DNA of 64,000 nt. Origin: Fallopia convolvulus (taxonomy: Eukaryota; Streptophyta; Magnoliopsida; Caryophyllales; Polygonaceae). The notes below the pieces were generated by a model that was not told the DNA's origin, searched no databases, and worked only from the letters and a program-made list of their open reading frames with translations. The stretch spans positions 40,890,707 to 40,954,706 of the forward strand of contig OZ024736.1 of assembly GCA_964016875.1 (NCBI GenBank). Direction: 5' to 3'. How positions within the stretch are numbered: the first letter of the stretch is position 1; every line of letters begins with the position of its first letter. The position numbers and the translations under genes were made by a program. Below are positions 10,701 to 20,689 of this stretch, piece by piece.

Positions 10701-13606
10701 TGAAAATAGAATTTTCATATTATTATATATTAGTTATTGTATTAGTTGTAATATATGATTGAAGTTTATTAAATTTGTTTTTTTATAGTAGTGTAGTTAT
10801 GAGCCTTTATTTAGGGAATTTAATCTTATAAGTATGTAAATAGACACTTATTTATAAAAAAATATGTAATACCAAAACAGAAGTTAAATTGACAAAAAAA
10901 ACGCAAGAAAATGTCATTGAAGATTGAAGTAAGAAAAAGTTAATAAAAAACATAGCAATTGAATGTAATACAGAAAGTAAACAAATAATGAAAATACTAA
11001 GCAGGCGTTTCAGGAGTTGAGTCGGGAGTTGCGTACTCCCGACGCTTCTACACCTGTTGTGCCGAAGAAGAAGAGGACTCGGAACGCGAAGGCACGAGGT
11101 ATACTACAGTCTGATCGTGCTGAGGCCCCTCCTCCGAAAAAGAGGGCTAGGAGATTAGGAGCTGATACGTTGATATCTGAGCTACGGCGGGACGAGGCAG
11201 CGCGTGATGCTGTGGATATTCAGACAGAGCAGGACGTTGGTCCGTCTGCTCCAGTTGAGACTGTTGCGGAGATTCCGATGGACGTCGTTATGACTGATCG
11301 GGCAGAGGATGTCGATCCGTCTTCCCCTACCCCTACCCAACAGCCCACCCCTTGACTAGAGTCTGAGCACATTGATTCAGTTAGTTTAGAGACTCCGATT
11401 GGGACCGGAGAGGATCTTTCGAGAGACATCGATATGACTCCTGCACTTGCCTCGGTTTCACCTTCTCAGACCTCTCATATCCCGTCCCCTCCCATCATAC
11501 AGACTACAGTTTTTGAGCCTCCAATTCATCCGCCTGAGATTGTTGAGCCTGCAGTTGCCCCGGATTCTCCCATTGTTGACCCTCCTCCCGCTCCGGTGCC
11601 TCCTTTTGCCGACGTACCCATGTGGCATCCAGGAGGACCACGTTTGGCCGTCCTCCTTCGACACTACCCCACTCATACTGCGGAGTCGATATGGAGGTGG
11701 ACTCCTCGAGATGATCCGAGCCCTCATGCCGCCGTCGATGGTGCAGCTGTTCCCGCCCCTCCTGCACCAGCTATCGAGAATGTATTGGTGAGCTTATTTA
11801 CGAATTATATTTTGTATTTTTTGTGTGTATTGACATAATTGAATTAATCTAAACTTTTGTTCTTAATTTTGACAGTGGAGGAAGTTGTATAAGGCATACT
11901 CAAGGACGTTGGATTGGACTGATATTGAGCCCCACAGAGTTGATGAGCCGGGTACGTGGTGGCATATTGCAGGGCGTAGTGGATTGAGGCATATCAGGGC
12001 TATGGATTATCGAGGATCGGACCACGCCATCATTTCTGCATTTATTGAGCGTTGGTATCCGGAGACCAACAACTTTCATTTTCCATGGGGTGAGATTTCC
12101 ATCACGTTGCATGATGTGGAGCGTATTTTAGGCTTGCCGATCGACGGGGAGCGTGTCGGCGAGCAGTTCTCTGAGATGGAGTTTCAAACGCAGGTCATGC
12201 AGATGTTCTCGATTGATGTGCGGACGTTTCGTAGATATGATTCCCGTGGCATTCATTTTGACGACCTCAAGGCACATGTCATTAGGATGATTGCAGAGGG
12301 GGCAACACCTCATTTTATAGCTGCTGCGTACTTGTTGTGGGTCATTGGTTCAACACTATTCGTCAACAAGAGCACCAACTATGTCAGCATTGAGTATTTG
12401 CATTGTCTATTAGATCCCGACCGCACGAGTACATTTGCTTGGGGTGCTGCGGTTCTGACGTTCATGTACCGCGAGTTGGGTGTTGCGTCACGACGTGATA
12501 GCAAGGGCATTGTTGGATCTGTTCTCCTTCTAAGGGTAAGAAAATAATTCAACAAATTACTTTTGTATGTCACTTTATGTTTTTGATATGTAAGGAACTA
12601 ACTGAAATTTATGACATAGACTTGGATATCGGAGTATATGCAGCTATTTGGCGGGCATCCGATACTGAGGATAGATCTTTTGGTCAACCCCTACGCGGGT
12701 GCCCGATCTAGAGTTGAGACACGCGCTCCTCCGAAGAAGCTAGAGCGGTTGGAGGCGATTCGTAAAGTATTAGACAAGGTTCGCGCTGATGAGGTAAAAA
12801 AATTTAATGTCAAAATATTTGTAACCCTATAACCCTAAACAATGGATTTGTTATTTTTTTTAACGAGGGGTGTATTTTTATTTCAGATTAAGTGGCAACC
12901 ATGGAGAGGCTTAGATTTCGAGTCAGAGCGTTACTGGGTTTCGAGGTTTCGAGGCGTGCTTGAGTGCTTTACTATTCGAGAGGCTTACATGCCCGATAGG
13001 TGGCTGCGTCAGTACTTCCGGGTGCAGTGCATACCTATTGATCCGATTGTGCCGGCTACAGAGGTTCGTACCACGTCTTGGCGCAAGTATGAGGTGGAAT
13101 TTTCCGACGATCAGCTGTACTGGAACCAGCGGTACGACCACTTGATTGACCTTGAGCAGCACCCTTTGGCTCGGTATGCTTACCAGGCGGACCTCGCGTA
13201 CTGGGATTGGTTTAGTGATGTCACACATCCGTATGTAGATCCGAGGTCAGAGCGTCAAGACCGTCCGCGCGAGCCACACACACACCCATCAGCTGTAGTT
13301 GATGCTACAATTGTAAGTAAAAGTTTATTCAATAAATAGTTCATTCAATCATTAATCGTTTGTATATTTTTAGGGTTTATGAAGAATGTGTCTTAAATTA
13401 TGCAGAGACAACAACAACTCGTTGGATATGCTCACGACGCTTTGGCAGCGATGCCTGCTGATCATCCAGCTAGGCCGTACTTGTTGGACATGCTGAGCAT
13501 ATTAGGGGATGATCGTCCCCCAATGCCACCTCCTTTGAGCAGGCCGTTTCGGGATTCTAGATATGATCCTGGTGAGGGGAGTGGGTCTGGAGGTGCCGCA
13601 CGGTGA
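7769..13606 (+). CDS. Plant mobile domain (PMD, MAIN/MAIL1-like) protein, element-borne, with in-frame stop
   Basis: Six or seven exons with good borders: 7769-7898, 10536-10669, about 11005-11787, 11876-12535, 12620-12793, 12887-13312 and 13406-13606; every joined phase fits. The N-terminus begins 'MVQVTRG'. The third exon is basic then Pro-rich ('PKKKRTRNAKARG', 'PPPKKRARR', likely nuclear signals). The 220-codon exon is the PMD core ('HAIISAFIERWYPETNNFHF', 'GEISITLHDVERILGLPIDG'), continuing through 'WISEYMQLFGGHP' and 'RYWVSRFRGVLECFT'. The PMD family includes MAIN and MAIL1, nuclear proteins acting with PP7-type phosphatases in silencing and genome stability; many relatives sit in transposons. 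An in-frame TGA at 11353-11355 splits the third exon; the frame continues unchanged after it. Intron 1 (2.6 kb) holds a copia fragment. The function of element-borne copies is unknown. Confidence 0.78.
8273..8500 (+). mobile_element. Ty1/copia pol fragment inside PMD intron 1
   Basis: One open frame reads a Ser/Pro/Asn-rich stretch that ends 'TRTIRPPSHLKDFVCSS' before a TGA. This matches the linker between integrase and reverse transcriptase of plant copia polyproteins, whose signature is R..R...P.HL.DY.C. Neither the integrase nor the reverse transcriptase core is present, so it is a small relic. Confidence 0.65.
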
Positions 13607-13868
13607 CATCAGTTATTTTCCATTTAGGGATTTGATATTTTGTGCATTTGACTGTTGTCATTTTGTATTATAAGGAGATGTATTATTTGTGTATTGCTTT
13701 CAATGTGATATTTTCCTTCAGTAAAGTTGGTTTCTTACTATTATTTGTGTATTGCAAGAATTGCTTTAAAAGTTTTAAAGAGAATTCCATTTGTATTGCT
13801 ATTTGATCAGATTTTCATGAATTTTATACTAGTTTTTGTCCTAGCAGTCTACATATTTTTGTTTTCAG

Positions 13869-15237
13869 GCTGAACTAGAGTTGAAACTTTCAAAACTACA
13901 AGAAGAAAAGGATGTATCATATCAAAAAGAGGTATTTCTATTACTTCACTTCAGCATTCAAGAGGTTCATATCTTCTATCTGTAATTTGCTGTAGTTTCT
14001 TCAGGTTCTTTCAACATCTCAGATGAGCTGTAGTATATGGTAATTTGACATTACTAATATACATTTCTTTTTAGAAGAAATTGTTGGAAAATGTTAATCT
14101 TCTTGAAAGGGAGAAAGATTTGTGGATCCAGGAGGAGGTGAAGTAGGATAACTAGCAGCCTAATACAATGACTTTCTATCACTGTTCTTTTGGTGACTTG
14201 CTGGATCTGAAAATGGAAAGAGCTCTGTTTATATTGATCCAGCAGAGGAATGCCAAACTTCTCATTTATCTGCCAATGAAGAAATGAAGGAGCAGCCTTA
14301 TGACAGCATTGATGCATCATTTGAGGGGCAATTAGTAATGGCTAAGCAGAAAAATAAAGACATTCTATCGATCTCTCATTCCCAAGCACAATCTGGTTCC
14401 TTTTCAAATGATCTTGCTGTGGAAACTGAAGACCCTAAGTTCTCTACGAAAGGCATGGCCTCCAAACAAGGGGAACTAGAGAGTAAGAAGTTGGCATATG
14501 GATCAAAAAAGTCAAGCAACCCTTCCTTCATTGTTGCCCAGTCCAAGTTTGAAGAGTTGAGTTCAACTGCAAACTACAACGGATCACTTGGCTCAACCCA
14601 TCAGGTATCTAATGCGGAACATGATCTCGACACTACTTCATCTAGATAAGGAAGTTTCATCAAGGAAAAGGATCCCATTGGTGCAGATTCTTCGGTACCC
14701 TATGATATGAGGGTTAACATGGGGGGTTCTGAGAATGGAACCGAACTTTCAGTTACTTCTGCTTTAGACTCACCTTATCTATCTGAAGCCGAAGCTGCCG
14801 AGGTGAATTTGGAAGCAAAATATGGGGAAGAAAGATCCAGTAACCCAATCAGCAATGAGAGGTTGGAGGTCAAAACCAAGGGCTCTTCTATTCATGAACC
14901 TGATTCATCCTCTGCTGCCTTAGTCCACAATGAGTTTCATGACTCATCTAAGCCACTTGTGCCTGCAGACTCCCATCGGCCAAACAAGATGCTTGAGCCA
15001 GTTACATCTTATGAACAGGATAATAGTGAATATGCTGGTTTGGAAATGGCAGCAGAAAAATCTGAGAGAGGTGCTTCTGATGTAAGAGTGGACTCTGGCT
15101 CCCTGATAGAGAAGCTGGCTCACAAATCATCTCCAGGAGCTTCTCCTAATAATAATAGCCATAGGACGCCTTCCGGTCAGGTGTATTTTTATCCGAAGCA
15201 GCCAACAAGGATAATGGAAACTAAGGTTATTTGCTAG
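13869..15237 (+). pseudogene. Captured host-gene fragment encoding coiled-coil segments (Pack-MULE-like)
   Basis: Two 63-nt exons (13869-13931 and 14075-14137) with proper AG/GT borders encode heptad-rich peptides ('AELELKLSKLQEEKDVSYQ' and 'ENVNLLEREKDLWIQEE'). They are followed by a long frame (from about 14203 to 15237) rich in Ser, Glu and Asn. That frame is interrupted by one TAA (14647-14649) but continues in the same frame to 15237. The retained introns mean capture at DNA level. The pattern resembles plant coiled-coil proteins with repeated 'EKD.W' units, but I cannot name the parent gene. It lies between the PMD gene and the central palindromes and has no start of its own. Confidence 0.55.
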
Positions 15238-15378
15238 ATGGAATGTGTTGCATTGTGTATTTTTTGATGGAATCTGTTGCTGTGTATTCCTTGTACTACA
15301 TTGCTGTGTATTCCTTGCAATCTGTTGCTGAATATACTGATTCTGGTTTGTGGTGATTAAGGTTATAGGCTTACCTTG

Positions 15379-15471
15379 CGCTTCATGAAGCGTACGCTAT
15401 ATGAAGCGCAAGCCTTAAAACAAGTAAATTACAATTCCTCACGCATCATGAAGCGTGCGCTTCATGATGCG
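15379..15471. repeat. Central cluster of 14-bp palindromes
   Basis: Contains CGCTTCATGAAGCG at 15379-15392 and near copies at about 15395-15408 (cgctatatgaagcg), 15442-15455 (cgcatcatgaagcg) and 15458-15471 (cgcttcatgatgcg). The last two mirror one another. The same motif fills both element ends, so this may be an old terminus of a nested or fused MULE. Confidence 0.7.
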
Positions 15472-15708
15472 TAAGGCTCATGGGGAAAAAAAGGGGTGGC
15501 TTTCGCTCGTCCCCCGTTTCGAACCGTAGACATACTCCTCAAACGCGTGTACCTGGAACAAGTGTGCCGCATTGGCTATCGATTTATATAGGAATAATTT
15601 TAATTTTCACATAACCCAGTTTCGATTGGGTTTGGTCCGGAATTAAATTAAACCGACCGGTTCACCTATTTTAAGGGTTTGAATTACAAAAATAAAACCG
15701 GTTCCTAA

Positions 15709-16903
15709 GAGATTGCACTTTATATAATTTTATGGAGCGATAATAAATGAATTTATGTATATTTTAGGGTGTGAACCCTTATTAATCATATTACAAGTTT
15801 AATATAACCGAATCGGCCCCAAAATAAACTGTAAAAAAAAATTTTGTTCCGGTTCTTGAAATTTCATGTTGGACCAGTTATTACCATAATTTGTTTTAAG
15901 GTTCCTATTTATGGTTAGGTTTAGGGTTTAGGGTAGGGTAGGGTTTAGTTAGGGTTTATAAATTTAGGGTTTAGGTTTTAGGTTTTAGGGTTTAGGGTTT
16001 TGCTATATGGTTAATCTAAGGGTTTAGGGTTTTACTATATGGTTAATCTTAGGGTTTAGGGTTTACGGTTTAGGGTTTAGGGTTTTGCTATATGGTTAAT
16101 CTTAGGGTTAGGGTTTAGGGTTTAGAATTTAGATGCAAATATGTTATTTGGTTTAATATTTATAATCAGTTACATATAATACTAACATAAAATGATATTT
16201 AGTATTACACTCCTACAATGCGACAAATATCCATTACAAATACTACCGGTATTTGACATTTCATGTTACAAGGTCGAAGGTTTAGATGTCATGGTTGGTT
16301 ACAATGAAATGGTTTTAAGGATATTGTACATGTTATTGATATATTGTATATTTGTCATTGTGAATATGTTTTGATGGATGATGCTTGTAAGATAAGGTAT
16401 TAAGGTATAGGGTATAGGGTTTAGGGTTTAGGGTTTAGGGTTTACACTAAACCATATTAATAACAGCTTCACCTCAATTATATAACACTTTAACCATACA
16501 TTATGCTCATTATATTAATAAAAACCCTAAACCCTAAACCCTAAACCCTAAACCCTATACACTAAACCTAACAAACCCTAAATTGTAAACCCTAAACCCT
16601 AAACCCTAAACACTAAACCTAACAAACCCTAAATTGTAAACCCTAAACCCTATACCCTATACCCTAAAACCTAAAAAACACTAAACCCTAAACCTAACCA
16701 TAAATCGGAACACTAAAACAAATTATGGTAATAATTGGTCCAACATGAAATTTCAAGAACCGGAACAATTTTTATTTTTACAGTTTATTTTAAGGCCGGT
16801 TCGGTTATATTAAAATTTTAATACGATTAATAAGGGTTCACACCCTAAAATATACATAAATTCATTTATTATCGCTCCATAAAATTAAATAAAGTGCAAT
16901 CTC
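15709..16903. repeat. Large inverted repeat, arms about 220 bp, duplicating the 3' end of the transposase gene
   Basis: The left arm (15709 to about 15930) and the right arm (about 16684-16903) are near-exact reverse complements. For example 'gagattgcacttta' at 15709 pairs with 'taaagtgcaatctc' ending at 16903, and 'aaatttcatgttggacc' pairs with its complement near 16740. The outer 35 bp of the right arm is the terminal coding part of the transposase exon 16869-16943. The left arm is therefore an inverted copy of the gene's 3' end. The loop of about 750 bp contains telomere-like arrays in opposite orientations. Confidence 0.85.
15914..16690. repeat. Interstitial telomere-like (TTTAGGG) arrays in opposed orientation
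   Basis: TTTAGGG and variants dominate about 15914-16130 and 16400-16445 on the plus strand. CCCTAAA dominates about 16516-16690. The left array also has a longer unit, repeated three times, built around 'gctatatggttaatct' or close variants. The arrays sit in the loop of the inverted repeat. The arrangement is interstitial, not a chromosome end. Confidence 0.85.
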
Positions 16904-19900
16904 TCGGCGGAGGAGGAAGTGGGGAGTCGTCGCTCAACCAGACCTGCAAATTAAACACATAATATATTACCGAGTAAAAAATTATACGTGCTAATTTATT
17001 TTCATGATAATAATGTATGACTCACAGGTATAAAGTGATCTCTGTTTCCCACGAGCGCTATGGCATATATCTTCGTTGGAGGTGACCGGTTCTCCCCTCT
17101 CGCCTGCATCGGCAAGCATGTATGCGATCCATCCCACGACAACAAAACAACTGCAACCTGATGTATTGTGGCAAAGATCAAACCGGCTATGGGCATCTCC
17201 ATCCAATATCTTTGAGCACAAGGGCTAACCACATAGGGCAGAGTATCAAACATCTCATCAATAGGAGATTTGTTCCAAATAGGCTCATATACATATCTGT
17301 TCCTCCTCAATTCGGTTGTCAACTCCAACCGAACTCTGCGGTACTCGCACTGTAATTGTCCCAACAACACGGCGAGTGATCGATAACCGCAATGCCCATC
17401 TGCCATTACATCCTGCACCTGATCAATGTAAGGAAACATGAAGTCGTTAACATTGTCAACTCCAAAGTTGAAATCCAGCCACATCATGTCGACCCTTTCT
17501 TCTTGTGTACTTGACCCCGTCGCAACTTTTTTCGGGGCCTTGTTGGTTGAGCCCTTTGGCCTTCCACGCTTTTTGGCGGGCAATGAAGTTTTTACTTGGC
17601 TCTCCTTTTGCTTCTGTTGCTTCTCCTTTTCATATGCCTCCATCCGATGCTCAAGCAAAGTATTGTTCCTCTTTGTTGACCACTTAGTGGACCCCTTTGG
17701 CCGTCCCCTCTTCATAGCATCTATCTGCTCAATCAAAGACGACTCTTTTCCAAGCACATTGTCTACAAAAGACTCTGTGATCGAGTACACATGGTCATAT
17801 GTCAACTCACCCCGACGCTTCCTCTCCACCATATCTTCCCATCTGATCTCGGTAAGTTTTTTTACCTCTTTGTCTTCTACGGGCATGCGCTTCGGATCAA
17901 CTCCATCCCATACCACCTGATGCCAAAATGGGTGTATGTCACCTGGCGGGATCGACCGCTTAGTTAGAATGGCTTGGGCAATCGTATGACGACAAGAAAG
18001 ACCCATGCACTCCCGTACCCAAAAATCAGCACACTCTTTCTCTAATTTTCCTTCAGCGGCGTCCTTGTTCAGGTCGTAGTACATATTCAACAACTTCATA
18101 ATAGGCGCATGAATAGGCGCATGAATATTGTCCTAACTCGACTAGGGACACTATTCAACTCAGTTGGAATCTTGCTACGTGACATCTCCAGATCCCCCCT
18201 TATATCATTAACTTGAGACTGAATGTGATTATGGATCCTTCCAATCACTGTGTTGAAGCCTCCTCGAGAACTGTCAAGTATTTTTTTAAGCACGCTGTGC
18301 ATTCCCTCCGCCCTATTTCATACATGTTAGTATTATGTACATTACAAATGTGTAAATCACATTATTTGAACAACCAAAAATATGTAAAACATTAAAACGT
18401 GTGTACCTGTTTGTTGTTCTCGTTTCAAAGTGGGTATAGTGCTCGGTCCATGCTCTAACAATCGACTTCTTGTAAGGCCCGAGCCACGACCTCTCAACAT
18501 ACTTCATCAACCCTGGCCAATGTTGTTTGACTCTTCTAAGCCTTTCCTCGTATTTTGCCTCCGTTGTCGACATGAATATGCCCCAACATCTATTAGCAAA
18601 CCTTTTCGCCTTTTCCTGGTCCCTTAGGATACCTACAACGTATGCTAATATGTTGCCCTTAACATGCACCCAACATAGAAGATGTTTGACTTCCTCTCCA
18701 AACACAACGTCCTTTGCGTTAATTATTGCCCTCTCTCGATCCGTGACAATCGCATTTGGCATCGCTCCCACTTCCTGATACAAACGCCTCAAACGCTTCA
18801 ACACCATGTGTAATAGTTGTGTCTTCTCTTGACAGAAATGCAAAACCGATATTGAAAGATCTGTTAGTACATGTAAACCCAACCATCTGCAGCAAAGCCA
18901 TGTCGTACCTGTCAATACATTACACAATTATACAACTTTACAAAAAACAATATTTGCCTCAATATATAGAATAAAACTTAACAGATTGTACCTGTTGGTC
19001 TTATATGTGCTGTCCATAATGGCGACATACGGAAACAACTTCAGTAGATGCAGCGACGTGGGGTGCACAAAGAAGAGGATATCAATATAATCTGAATCAC
19101 CTATCCTATTCGGAAATACTCTATAATCGTTTCTTTGTAGAAAATGCAGTGCATATTGGGTGGTTGTCAGATTTGCACTATCCTCTTTCAAATATCGTGC
19201 CCTCAAATTTGAAACTTGCTTCCTTGATGTCACGTTTCCGGGGTAAAGATTTCTCAACCGCTCCACTATACGAGCAAGTGGCACATATATATAGCTCAAT
19301 TCCTTCACAAGCAATTTTTGTGCTTCCGTCATTCTGCCTGAAAATGAATTGTCAAGCAAACTAGTGGGGAGGTCGTGGTTGTGAACTCCGCACACAACCG
19401 TTAGTGCCCACTTCCCGGTCGATTTACTTCTAACGCCAAGCAACTTGAATTTGCATTTGCACTTTGTGTAAAGGGTTCGCACCTGAGGCGGTGTAACAGT
19501 AGGGATGCAATGACCCTTCTTCCCAGGTCTATACAAACCATGCCTATGACATGCTAGCCTGACCAAATTTTCATTTGACGTTTTTATAGGCAACGCCATA
19601 TATCTTTCACGCCCAACTTGCCTAGCCCAGGCTATCATTTGATCTCGACTATCCCACACCCCATCGTGATGAAAGTCAGCAGAAAAATCTCTTCCGTTTA
19701 CCTATTTATAAATTATAATTACTTTCAATTAAACTACAAATACACAATATGTTTTTAACAATAACATCTTTTTTACTATTATTTTCCATTCAACTCTACT
19801 GTATTGATTAACAATAATATTATTTCTAAAGGTATATAATCAATACAAATGTATAAGATTAATAATTTAATTTTTTTTATTTACAAATACAAATACGATA

Positions 19901-20122
19901 GCAATGTTCAGAATATAAAACTATAAACTGCAATTTATATTTCAAACAACTTACCTCGACTCCATCGTTTTCTTCTTCATCAACGTCTATTTCTCCTCCT
20001 CCTTCTTCAAAAGATGATGATAATTCTTCATAAGATGATGATGATGATTCAGCTTCATACGGTTCATCTGAAAAAAACGATTCCGTCGATGAATTTTCTT
20101 CATATGAGATATTGGATGCCAT
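16869..20122 (-). pseudogene. MURA-type MULE transposase fused to AT-hooks and an OTU protease domain (frame-broken)
   Basis: Exons from the start: 20122-19955 (acidic, Ser/Glu-rich), 19701-18992, 18908-18407, 18312-17026, 16943-16869. Order of parts: a MuDR-type N-terminal region with a C..C..H.H-like pattern ('KCKCKFKLLG', 'VCGVHNHDLP'); the DDE transposase core with 'VAIMDSTYKTNR' (first Asp) and 'IVTDRERA' (second Asp); a SWIM-like zinc site ('CMGLSCRHTIAQ'); two AT-hooks ('KRGRPKGSTK' and 'KRGRPKGSTN'); and an OTU domain with 'DGHCGYRSLA' (Asp/Cys) and 'NRDHFIPV' (His). The frame changes at about 18800-18830 and again at about 18097-18120, beside a 12-bp tandem duplication, so no full protein can be made from this copy. 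The last exon enters the inverted repeat. A TATA-like stretch lies at about 20165-20180, just upstream of the ATG and inside the right end. Confidence 0.88.
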
Positions 20123-20281
20123 TGTATTTTGTTAAACTGTGTTTCTTAACTCATAAACTTTTTCATATATGAATATATATAGACCTTAAATGACAAAGAT
20201 ATAAATTAGATACGAAAATAATTTTTTTCCCAAATTTACGTAAACAAACCTAATTTCATGGCGGCGTTGTCCGCAAACCCT

Positions 20282-20450
20282 AGCGCTTCATGAAGCGCAC
20301 GCTTCGTGAAGCGCAAGCCGTCACACGCTTCATGAAGCGGCCAGGGTACCACCCTCGCAGAGGGCACCCTTTGGGTCATACGCTTCATGAAACGTACGCT
20401 TCATAAAGCGTATGAAACCGTATGCGCGAGGCGTTTTTTTCCTGTGCATA
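20282..20450 (-). repeat. Right terminal/subterminal region of the MULE
   Basis: Carries CGCTTCATGAAGCG at 20284-20297 and 20326-20339, with one-base variants at 20300-20313, 20381-20394 and 20397-20410. It then has the inverted counterpart of the left end ('gagggcaccctttgggt' near 20359). It ends about 11 bp before the right target-site copy. Confidence 0.8.
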
Positions 20451-20689
20451 AGGAATCAACCTTTAGATATATTAAGATTACCTACATATAGTGCACAAGA
20501 AGCAACCCATCTCTAAACACAATCAACGGGTTTCAATTATACCAATCTGGGCCCTCATAAATAGTTCAAAACTAATACTCCGCGCCAGCTAACGTACCTC
20601 ATATTAAAAACCCCTCTTTGTAAAACATATCCAACACATGCACATATTCAGTTAACCTTAATTGTATAGCTAGCTTGATTGAAGTTTCC

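Larger units (their letters stand above)
7496..20461. mobile_element. Large Mutator-like element (MULE) carrying PMD and transposase-OTU genes
   Basis: The left end (about 7506-7595) and the reverse complement of the right end (about 20355-20450) align closely. Both have a 'cacacg/cacagg' start, a run of seven A before CGC, a palindrome cluster, and the shared 'acccaaagggtgccctc'. Outside the ends the 8-mer tttagata occurs at 7488-7495 and 20462-20469. It lies at almost the same distance (about 21 bp) from the conserved part of each end, as expected for a MULE 8-9 bp target-site duplication. Inside are a MURA-type transposase (-), a PMD gene (+), a captured gene fragment and an inverted repeat. 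The transposase is frame-broken, so this copy is probably non-autonomous now. A composite of two nested elements is possible because end-like palindromes also occur at 15379-15471. Confidence 0.85.

Noticed and set aside
11876..13606. Protein phosphatase 7 catalytic protein
   Set aside because: PMD proteins are often labelled 'phosphatase 7 long form homolog', but no phosphatase motifs (GDxHG, GDxVDRG, GNHE) are present.
15914..16690. True chromosome end
   Set aside because: Arrays are short, degenerate, opposed and flanked by unique genes on both sides.
17438..17920. 160-codon plus-strand frame
   Set aside because: Shadow of the transposase-OTU exon on the minus strand, which carries the recognisable motifs.
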